A stretch of 12,706 nucleotides of DNA from positions 1 through 12,706 of the forward strand of contig CALFOF010000222.1 in NCBI GenBank assembly GCA_937919075.1, in the 5' to 3' direction. This document shows, in pieces, positions 7,001 to 12,706 of the stretch (positions are counted from its first letter, which is position 1; every line of letters starts with the position of its first letter). The notes beneath the pieces were generated by a model. That model ran no database searches, was not told where the DNA came from, and saw only the letters and a list, made by a program, of their open reading frames with translations. The position numbers and the translations under genes are program-made. Origin of the DNA: an uncultured Cyanobium sp. Its GTDB lineage: Bacteria; Cyanobacteriota; Cyanobacteriia; PCC-6307; Cyanobiaceae.

Positions 7001-7942
7001 CCCATCGAGCTCGGGCAGAGCCACCTGCAGGCTGAGATCGAGCGGCCCGAGTCCGATGCTGCTGGCGGCCCATTGCTCACGGCTGCGGGTGCTGCAGAGC
7101 ACCTGAATCACCGGCACGTTGAGGCGGTCCCAGAGCGGGGCTCCCAGACCCGCTTCCTCGAATTGCACCGAGGCGAAGGAGGTGGTGCACAGCACCCCCT
7201 GCACCGCTTCCCTGGCCAGCAGGTCGGCCACCCCCTGCTGCACAGCGGGATCACGCAGGCCACTCACCCACAGCGCCCGCGGGCAGAGCCCCTGGCCGCG
7301 CAGGGCCTGCAGGAGAGCGGTGGCCAGCTGATCGTCGCCGGCCTGCAGCAAGGCGCGATAGAGGATCACCCCCACCCGTGCCCCCGGTTCGGCGCGCCAG
7401 TCGTGGGGAAGGGGATCGGCCAGGGGCAGGGGCACAGGCGCTGTCGCCGCTTGGCCAGCGGCCAAGGTCTGCATGGTGTCGAGCACGCGGCGCAGGTTCT
7501 CGCCACCGCCCTCGCGCAGGCAGCGGCTGATCGCCACGGCCAGTTCCAGCGGCGTGTTGCCGGTGCTGGCCAGCTCGAGCTCCTCATCGGCCGTGCCGGC
7601 CGCCACGATCAGCTGGCGCCCGGGTTGGCGGTCAGCCCAGGCGCGCAGTTGCTCCAGTCCGTAACTCCAGTGGCCGCGTCCACCGAGCAGACGCACCAAC
7701 ACCACGCGGGTATTGAGCAGGCTGGTGGCGATGTAGTGATCAAGCACCGCCGGCGCGGCCAGCGCCGCCAGATTCAGGCCTCGCACCGGCGCCGCCTCGG
7801 GCTGCTGCGCGAGGGCGGCCGCCAGGGTTTGCAGATCGGTGTCCGAACTGCTGAGCACCAGCAACGGCGTGGAATCCTGCTCCACGAAGGGGGTGTCCTC
7901 AAGGCCGGAGGGCAGGCCAGGGACGGCGGCAAGACGATGCAT
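4076..7942 (-). CDS. cobN: Cobaltochelatase large subunit CobN
   Basis: CobN is the porphyrin-binding subunit of the ATP-dependent, aerobic-type cobaltochelatase that inserts cobalt into hydrogenobyrinic acid a,c-diamide during corrinoid synthesis. In cyanobacteria, which generally lack CobS/CobT, the AAA+ partners are thought to be the ChlI/ChlD subunits of magnesium chelatase. The product has 1288 residues, normal for CobN. The decisive motif is GKHGNLEWLPGK (residues 548-559), followed by FPEWALGPMPHLYPFIVNDP and GSQAKRRAQAVILDHLTPPL; ChlH has a GTHGSLE-type sequence here. Other conserved parts are SNYPTRNSRLANGVGLDTP, WGTATMRNGGEDIAQALALM and NPRWIQGMLAHGYKGG near the C-terminus. Residues about 760-790 are an Ala/Ser/Asn-rich insertion. 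ATG 7942 is preferred; a GTG one codon upstream (7945) is possible. The gene converges on the unknown gene and diverges from ilvE. Confidence 0.95.
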   Translation of the reverse strand: MHRLAAVPGLPSGLEDTPFVEQDSTPLLVLSSSDTDLQTLAAALAQQPEAAPVRGLNLAALAAPAVLDHYIATSLLNTRVVLVRLLGGRGHWSYGLEQLRAWADRQPGRQLIVAAGTADEELELASTGNTPLELAVAISRCLREGGGENLRRVLDTMQTLAAGQAATAPVPLPLADPLPHDWRAEPGARVGVILYRALLQAGDDQLATALLQALRGQGLCPRALWVSGLRDPAVQQGVADLLAREAVQGVLCTTSFASVQFEEAGLGAPLWDRLNVPVIQVLCSTRSREQWAASSIGLGPLDLSLQVALPELDGRITSRVGAFKELERADASLSAALMHYQPDPERLDWIARLLAAWVELRRTPVGQRRVALVLSNYPTRNSRLANGVGLDTPASAAAMLRWLAEAGYDLGAAPADLPADGDALIQQLLAGRTNDPESQHRPPLDHLPLAAYLAWYQQLPAAGRALLEARWGPPAADEGLEQGPAGAGFPIRGLRFGAVAMLVQPERGYGRDPSLSYHSPDLPPTHAYLAQYLWLRQVAASQVVVHVGKHGNLEWLPGKGLGLSDQCFPEWALGPMPHLYPFIVNDPGEGSQAKRRAQAVILDHLTPPLDRAGLYGPLQELETLLDEYWEARQLGSKRVAPLRERLAGLLASLELPAFSAAGDAASAEAADALEARLDGADGYLCELKEAQIRTGLHVFGHLPEPQPLLELLLCLARPPLAEGPGLTQALAADLQLQLDPWADAEEAPLSAADRQRLLADLANISANANASANVSPSANASASAPAEAALRRCGDAVALLEAQALELLRPLLASTSAQAAAPVRSPIPAIREVTAAVELAVEVGPTTQAVLERVRRQLLPRLLACANAERQALLRGLAGDRIAAGPSGAPTRGRPDVLPTGRNFYSVDLRGLPTEAAWDLGRRSAALLLEAHLQQEGDDLRHLALSVWGTATMRNGGEDIAQALALMGVRPVWDGPTRRMVDLEVIPLSLLQRPRVDVTLRISGLFRDAFPQLVDWINQASQRVAALEEDAWHNPLADHCRQEGHSGRVYGSAPGAYGAGLQGLIDSGQWEQRADLGEAFLNWSGWRYDASGDGRCEASPDRAGLEQRLRQVEVVLHNQDNREHDLLDSDDYYQFQGGLSAASERVRGSAPALWFADHSRHQRPRVHRLEQEFDKVLRSRVLNPRWIQGMLAHGYKGGFELAASLDYLFAYDASTGRVPDWSYGAICRQWLQDDEVLQALRQSNPWALRDMAERLLEAANRGLWQGADPAQLEHLKGLVIGSEGLIES
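5597..5642. repeat. Direct repeat inside cobN encoding an Ala/Ser/Asn linker
   Basis: GGCAGAGGCGTTGGCG occurs perfectly at 5597-5612 and 5627-5642, 30 bp apart. Partial copies (GGCAGAGGCAGAGGC before, GGAGATGTTGGC after) extend the pattern over about 5585-5660. On the coding strand it gives a run of ANA, SAN and SAS tripeptides. Unit length keeps the frame, so copy number could vary without breaking CobN. Confidence 0.75.
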
Positions 7943-8019
7943 CACGCCATCTTCGGCCCCGGCAGTGAGAAGATCGCACCAGCGAACGCCGCCGGCGCCG
8001 CATCACCACGCGCTTCCGC
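7943..8019. other. Divergent intergenic region between cobN and ilvE
   Basis: These 77 bp must hold, or overlap, the start regions of both cobN (-) and ilvE (+). I see no convincing -10/-35 pair, no strong ribosome site and no conserved hairpin. At this size it cannot contain a standard cobalamin riboswitch. Confidence 0.5.
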
Positions 8020-8937
8020 ATGCAGAAGTTTCTTCCTTACGCCTGGTTCGGCGGCCGCTGTGTTCCCTTCGGTGAAGCCACGATTTCGGTGGCCACCCAT
8101 GCCCTGCATTACGGCACCGGCGCCTTCGGCGGCATGCGGGCCCTGCCCAACCCGGCCGACCCCAACGAGATCCTGCTGTTTCGCGCCGACCGGCACACAC
8201 GCCGCCTCTCCCAGAGCGCGCGGCTGCTGTTGGCCGAGCTGCCGGAAGCCACGGTTCTCGATGCGATTCACCAGTTCCTGCAGGCGAACCGTCCCACCAC
8301 ACCGATCTATCTGCGGCCATTCGTCTACACCAGCGACCTTGGCATCGCGCCCCGCCTGCACGACATCGAAACCGATTTCCTGATCTACGGCATCGAACTC
8401 GGCGATTACCTCTCCCCCGATGGGGTGAGCTGCCGTATCAGCAGCTGGTGCCGCCAGGAAGACCGCTCCCTGCCCCTGCGCGGCAAGATCAGCGGCGCCT
8501 ACATCACCAGCTCCCTGGCCAAGACGGAAGCGGTCAAGAGCGGCTTCGACGAAGCCCTGCTGCTCAACAGCCGCGGCAAGGTGAGCGAGGCCAGCGGCAT
8601 GAACCTGTTCATGGTGCGCGATGGCGTGCTGATCACCCCCGGGGTCGACCAGGACATCCTCGAGGGGATCACCCGAGCCAGCATTCTTGAGCTGGCGCGG
8701 GACATGGGCATCCCCACTCTGGAGCGGGCGGTCGACAAAACGGAGCTGTTCGTCGCCGACGAGGTGTTCCTCAGTGGCACCGCCGCCCGGGTCACACCGG
8801 TGCGTCGCGTGGAAACCACCGATCTGGGCGGACCGCGGCCGATCATGGAGAAGCTGCGCAGCGCCCTCACCGCGATCACCGAGGGCCGCGATCCCGCCTA
8901 CGAGCACTGGGTCACCCGGGTGCGGCTTGATGGGTGA
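8020..8937 (+). CDS. ilvE: Branched-chain amino acid aminotransferase
   Basis: A fold-type IV PLP enzyme that transfers amino groups between glutamate and the 2-oxo acids of leucine, isoleucine and valine, the last step of their synthesis in the cytoplasm. The 305-residue length is normal. Seen: the N-terminal strand FLPYAWFGGRCVPFGEATIS, the substrate-pocket motif THALHYGTGAFGGMRALP (residues about 26-43), YLRPFVY, the PLP-binding lysine as K156 in LRGKISGAYITSSLAKTEA, the phosphate-binding GKVSEASGMNLFMV, and DEVFLSGTAARVTPV near the end. These point to IlvE rather than D-amino acid aminotransferase or aminodeoxychorismate lyase, which share the fold. ATG 8020 aligns with the usual family start; no Shine-Dalgarno sequence is visible. 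It is divergent from cobN and 47 nt upstream of metH on the same strand, so ilvE and metH may share a transcript. Confidence 0.95.
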   Translation: MQKFLPYAWFGGRCVPFGEATISVATHALHYGTGAFGGMRALPNPADPNEILLFRADRHTRRLSQSARLLLAELPEATVLDAIHQFLQANRPTTPIYLRPFVYTSDLGIAPRLHDIETDFLIYGIELGDYLSPDGVSCRISSWCRQEDRSLPLRGKISGAYITSSLAKTEAVKSGFDEALLLNSRGKVSEASGMNLFMVRDGVLITPGVDQDILEGITRASILELARDMGIPTLERAVDKTELFVADEVFLSGTAARVTPVRRVETTDLGGPRPIMEKLRSALTAITEGRDPAYEHWVTRVRLDG

Positions 8938-8984
8938 GCCGGCGGCACTTCCTAGAGTGGGTGCTGGCTTTGAACGCGTAACCG

Positions 8985-11900
8985 ATGACGGCAGTGGTGC
9001 AGCAGGCAGGGGCGCCAGCGACCCAGCGCATGGGGTTTCTGGAGCGTCTCCACGCACCTGAGCGGCCGGTGCTGGTGTTTGACGGCGCCACCGGCACCTC
9101 GCTCCAGCAGATGGATCTCAGCGCCGACGACTTCGGTGGCGCGGCCCTGGAGGGTTGTAACGAGCAGTTGGTGTTCACCCGGCCGGATGCGGTGCAGGCC
9201 GTGCACCGTCTGTTCCTGGAAGCCGGCTGCGATGTGATCGAAACCGACACCTTCGGTGCCGCCTCGATCGTGCTGGCCGAATACGGCCTTGAAGACCAGG
9301 CCTTTGCGATCAACAAGCGGGCGGCGGAGCTGGCCTGTGCCTGCGCCGCGGAGTACAGCAGCCCCGCCAAGCCACGTTTCGTGGCCGGCTCGATCGGGCC
9401 CACCACCAAGTTGCCCACACTCGGGCACATCAACTTCGACACGATGCGTGACTCCTTCCAGGAGCAAGCGGAGGGTCTGATTGCCGGCGACGTGGACCTG
9501 CTGATCGTGGAAACCTGCCAGGACGTGCTGCAGATCAAGGCCGCCCTGCAGGGCATCGAAGCGGCTTTCAGCGCCAGCGGGCAGCGCCGTCCGCTGATGG
9601 TGTCGGTCACGATGGAAACCACCGGGACCATGCTCGTGGGCTCCGACATCGCCGCGGTGGTGTCAATCCTGGAGCCGTTCCCGATCGATGTGCTCGGCCT
9701 CAACTGCGCCACCGGGCCTGAGCAGATGAAGGAGCACATTCGCTACCTCAGCGAACACAGCCCGTTCGTGGTGAGCTGCATTCCCAACGCCGGACTGCCA
9801 GAAAACGTGGGCGGTGTGGCCCACTACCGGCTGACGCCGCTGGAACTGAAGCTGCAGCTGATGCACTTCGTCAATGATCTTGGTGTGCAGGTGATCGGCG
9901 GCTGCTGCGGTACCACCCCCGCCCACATCGCCGCCCTCTCGGAGCTCAGCGCCGATCTTCAACCACGCCAGCGGGCCGTGCGCCGGCCGGAGCAACGGCT
10001 GGAGCGGCCAGCCTTCCAGTACGAACCTGCGGCCGCCTCTATCTATGGGGTGACGCCTTATCACCAGGACAACTCCTTCCTGATCATCGGCGAGCGGCTC
10101 AATGCCAGCGGATCCCGCAAGGTGCGTGACCTCCTCAACGCCGAAGACTGGGACGGACTGGTGGCCGTGGCACGGGGGCAGGTGAAGGAAAACGCCCACG
10201 TGCTTGATGTCAACGTCGATTATGTGGGCCGCGACGGTGAGCGTGACATGCGTGAGCTGGTCAGCCGGCTGGTCACGAACGTGAACCTGCCGCTGATGCT
10301 CGATTCCACCGAGTGGCAGAAGATGGAAGCCGGCCTGAAGGTGGCGGGCGGCAAGTGTCTGCTCAACTCCACCAACTACGAAGATGGCGATGAACGCTTC
10401 TTCAAGGTGCTCGAACTGGCCCGTCGTTACGGCGCTGCTGTGGTGATCGGCACCATTGACGAAGAGGGCATGGCCCGCACCACCGATCGCAAGTTCGCCA
10501 TCGCCCAGCGCGCCTATCGCGATGCCCTGGAATTCGGCATCCCTGCCCACGAAATCTTCTACGACCCCCTGGCACTGCCGATCTCCACCGGCATCGAGGA
10601 AGATCGCCTCAATGGGGCCGCCACAGTGGAGGCGATCCGCCGCATCCGCACCGACCTCCCGGGTGTGCACGTGGTACTGGGAGTGAGCAACATCAGTTTC
10701 GGGTTGTCACCTGCCGCGCGAATCACACTCAACTCCGTGTTCTTGCATCAATGCTGCGTTGCCGGCATGGATGCGGCGATCATCAGCCCAGCCAAGATCC
10801 TGCCGCTGATCAAGATCAGCGAAGACCACCAACAAGTGTGCCGTGATCTGATTGCTGATGCGCGCCGGTTCGATGGCGATGTCTGCACCTACGACCCGCT
10901 CACAACGCTCAGCACCCTGTTTGAGGGAGTGAGTGCGCGCGAAGCACGGGATGCGGGGCCGCAGCTGGCGGATCTGGAGGTGGAGAAGCGCCTCACCCAG
11001 CACATCATCGATGGGGAACGCATCGGCCTGGAAGCTTCACTGAATGAAGCCCTCGCCCAGTACCCGCCGCTGCAGATCATCAACACGTTTCTGCTGGATG
11101 GCATGAAGGTGGTGGGGGAACTGTTCGGCTCCGGCCAGATGCAGCTGCCCTTCGTGTTGCAGAGCGCCGAAACGATGAAGTTCGCTGTGGCGTTCCTTGA
11201 GCCCTACATGGAACGGTTGGAGGGCGAGAGTTCTGCCAAAGCCAAGTTTCTGATCGCCACAGTGAAAGGCGATGTGCACGACATCGGCAAGAATCTTGTG
11301 GATATCATTCTCACCAACAACGGCTATGAGGTGGTGAATCTGGGCATCAAGCAGTCGGTGGAAGCGATCATCGAAGCCCAGAAGCTGCACCAGGCCGATT
11401 GCATCGCCATGAGTGGCCTGCTGGTGAAGTCCACCGCCTTCATGAAAGACAATCTTCAGGCCTTCAATGAGGCGGGGATTCAGGTGCCGGTCATCCTTGG
11501 TGGGGCGGCGCTGACCCCCCGATTCGTCAACAAGGATTGCCGCTCGGTCTACCGGGGTCAGGTGATCTACGGCCGTGATGCCTTCGCTGATCTACGTTTC
11601 ATGGATGCACTGGTGGAGGCGAAAAAGCAAAACAACTGGAGCGATGCGGAAGGCTTCAGCGGCGAGATTCCGCCCGGACTTGGGCTGGAGCGTGCCGAAG
11701 ACAGCGCCGATGACGCCACGGCAGCCGCCCCCGCCAGCGCAGATGGGGCACCAGCAACCCCCACATCACCAGCGGCGGCGGCGCCCAACGACAATCGCTC
11801 CGAGGCGGTTCCAGAGGAGCCCGCCATTCAGCCGCCGTTCCTCGGCAGTCGCGTGCTCGATGAGCAGGCGATTCCGCTGGCTGAGGTGTTCGCCTATCTG

Positions 11901-12629
11901 GATCGCAATGCCCTGTTCGCCGGCCAGTGGCAGTTGCGCAAGACGCAGCAACAGAGCCGTGACGACTACGAGCAGATGCTGGCGGCCAAGGCGGAACCGG
12001 TCTTGCAGCACTGGCTGCAGCGCTGCCTGGAGGAACAGTTGCTCACCCCGCGTGTGGCCTACGGCTACTTCCCCTGCGGCCGGCACGGCAACGCGCTGGT
12101 GGTGTTTGATCCGGGCGCCCCCGAGCGGGAACTGGGCCGTTTTGAGCTGCCGCGTCAGCGCGGCGGCAACCGCTATTGCGTCGCTGATTTCTACCGCGAC
12201 CTCCACGACGGCCGGCCCACCGACGTGCTGCCGATGCAGGCCGTCACGATGGGGGAGAAGGCCACAGGCTTTGCGCGCGAGCTCTTCGGCGCCGATCGCT
12301 ACACCGACTACCTCTATTTCCACGGCCTCGGGGTGCAGATGGCCGAAGCGCTGGCCGAGTGGACCCATGCGCGCATCCGCCGCGAACTGGGCTTTAGCGC
12401 CGAGGAACCCAGCGCCCTGCGCGATGTGCTCGCCCAGCGCTACCGCGGCAGCCGCTACTCCTTCGGCTACCCCGCCTGCCCCAACGTGGCCGATTCCCGT
12501 CCCCAGCTGCAGTGGCTGGAAGCGGGTCGCATCGGGCTGAGCATGGACGCCAGCGACCAGCTGGAGCCCGAGCAGAGCACCACCGCCCTGGTGGCCCTGC
12601 ACAGCCAGGCCCGCTACTTCAGCGCCTGA
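8985..12629 (+). CDS. metH: Cobalamin-dependent methionine synthase
   Basis: MetH moves the methyl group of 5-methyltetrahydrofolate to homocysteine through a bound corrinoid, giving methionine and tetrahydrofolate. At 1214 residues it is full length (E. coli 1227) and all four modules are visible. The homocysteine/zinc domain carries the zinc ligands C241, C307 and C308 ([15 protein letters not shown]). The pterin domain starts about residue 360 ([29 protein letters not shown]). The B12 domain has D763-V-H765-D-I-G with lower axial His765, and S816 completes the ligand triad. The AdoMet reactivation domain has R1157-YSF-GY (RxxxGY) near the end. An Ala/Pro/Asp-rich linker at about 904-945 joins the last two modules. 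ATG 8985 has no strong ribosome site. It lies 47 nt after ilvE and close to cobN, which helps make the cofactor. The 47-nt leader is too short for a cobalamin riboswitch. Confidence 0.97.
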   Translation: MTAVVQQAGAPATQRMGFLERLHAPERPVLVFDGATGTSLQQMDLSADDFGGAALEGCNEQLVFTRPDAVQAVHRLFLEAGCDVIETDTFGAASIVLAEYGLEDQAFAINKRAAELACACAAEYSSPAKPRFVAGSIGPTTKLPTLGHINFDTMRDSFQEQAEGLIAGDVDLLIVETCQDVLQIKAALQGIEAAFSASGQRRPLMVSVTMETTGTMLVGSDIAAVVSILEPFPIDVLGLNCATGPEQMKEHIRYLSEHSPFVVSCIPNAGLPENVGGVAHYRLTPLELKLQLMHFVNDLGVQVIGGCCGTTPAHIAALSELSADLQPRQRAVRRPEQRLERPAFQYEPAAASIYGVTPYHQDNSFLIIGERLNASGSRKVRDLLNAEDWDGLVAVARGQVKENAHVLDVNVDYVGRDGERDMRELVSRLVTNVNLPLMLDSTEWQKMEAGLKVAGGKCLLNSTNYEDGDERFFKVLELARRYGAAVVIGTIDEEGMARTTDRKFAIAQRAYRDALEFGIPAHEIFYDPLALPISTGIEEDRLNGAATVEAIRRIRTDLPGVHVVLGVSNISFGLSPAARITLNSVFLHQCCVAGMDAAIISPAKILPLIKISEDHQQVCRDLIADARRFDGDVCTYDPLTTLSTLFEGVSAREARDAGPQLADLEVEKRLTQHIIDGERIGLEASLNEALAQYPPLQIINTFLLDGMKVVGELFGSGQMQLPFVLQSAETMKFAVAFLEPYMERLEGESSAKAKFLIATVKGDVHDIGKNLVDIILTNNGYEVVNLGIKQSVEAIIEAQKLHQADCIAMSGLLVKSTAFMKDNLQAFNEAGIQVPVILGGAALTPRFVNKDCRSVYRGQVIYGRDAFADLRFMDALVEAKKQNNWSDAEGFSGEIPPGLGLERAEDSADDATAAAPASADGAPATPTSPAAAAPNDNRSEAVPEEPAIQPPFLGSRVLDEQAIPLAEVFAYLDRNALFAGQWQLRKTQQQSRDDYEQMLAAKAEPVLQHWLQRCLEEQLLTPRVAYGYFPCGRHGNALVVFDPGAPERELGRFELPRQRGGNRYCVADFYRDLHDGRPTDVLPMQAVTMGEKATGFARELFGADRYTDYLYFHGLGVQMAEALAEWTHARIRRELGFSAEEPSALRDVLAQRYRGSRYSFGYPACPNVADSRPQLQWLEAGRIGLSMDASDQLEPEQSTTALVALHSQARYFSA

Positions 12630-12644
12630 GGCCAGCCCAGGGCG

Positions 12645-12691
12645 TTGGCAAGCTGGGGGATTAGCAAGCTGGGGGCGGTGGCAGGCTGGGG
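12645..12691. repeat. Three G-rich tandem units downstream of metH
   Basis: GGCAAGCTGGGGG (12647-12659), AGCAAGCTGGGGG (12663-12675) and GGCAGGCTGGGG (12680-12691) are spaced 16-17 bp apart. A GGG at 12640-12642 precedes them. The 77 bp after metH up to the window edge show no gene. A weak hairpin CCCAG (12636-12640)/CTGGG (12653-12657) is possible but has no T-run, so a terminator cannot be claimed. Confidence 0.65.
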
Positions 12692-12706
12692 TCGCTCTCT
12701 TGCACT

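Noticed and set aside
4076..7942. ChlH magnesium-chelatase subunit instead of CobN
   Set aside because: The GKHGNLEWLPGK and HLYPFIVNDPGEG motifs are of the CobN type; ChlH differs at these positions.
5489..8383. Very long open frame (964 codons) on the + strand, antisense to cobN and running into ilvE
   Set aside because: It mirrors the third-position GC bias of cobN; its product is low in complexity (Gln, Gly, Arg, His) with no recognisable domain, and it overlaps the true ilvE start in another frame.
8927..8958. Promoter for metH: TTGATG (8927-8932) and TAGAGT (8953-8958)
   Set aside because: The 20-nt spacing is too long and the hexamers are weak; it cannot be separated from chance.
8938..8984. 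Cobalamin riboswitch upstream of metH
   Set aside because: The gap is only 47 nt and has no B12-box-like sequence.

Overview
The window looks like core chromosome of a GC-rich unicellular cyanobacterium of the Synechococcus/Cyanobium (picocyanobacterial) type. The evidence is the very high GC content, the tight gene packing, several genes lacking a clear Shine-Dalgarno sequence, a HemJ-type protoporphyrinogen oxidase, and a CobN chelatase next to ilvE and a B12-dependent metH. No rRNA, tRNA, CRISPR array, transposase or phage gene was seen, and no stretch over 300 bases lacks a gene.

Left block (1-3959, all + strand). The 3' end of uvrC (excision-repair endonuclease) is followed after 14 nt by a complete gene of the iron-sulfur photolyase/cryptochrome group, so two UV-damage repair functions are probably co-transcribed. 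Next are hemJ (haem/chlorophyll precursor synthesis) and a PHP-domain phosphoesterase gene that overlaps the hemJ end. The PHP gene carries an apparent one-base deletion near 2854/2855, which splits it into two frames. A 180-residue protein of unknown function (3417-3959) closes the block.

Middle (3960-7942). A short convergent intergenic stretch holds three degenerate tandem repeat units inside a long-spaced inverted repeat. The large cobN gene follows on the - strand, with an Ala/Ser/Asn-rich linker encoded by repetitive DNA.

Right block (8020-12629, + strand). ilvE (branched-chain aminotransferase) is divergent from cobN across 77 bp, and a full-length metH follows after 47 bp. CobN belongs to corrinoid synthesis and MetH consumes the corrinoid, so production and use of the cofactor lie side by side. 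The window ends in 77 bp of non-coding DNA with three G-rich tandem repeats.

No undescribed multi-gene system could be demonstrated. The items most worth checking are the PHP frameshift, the uvrC-photolyase pairing, the unknown 180-residue protein and the two intergenic repeat clusters.
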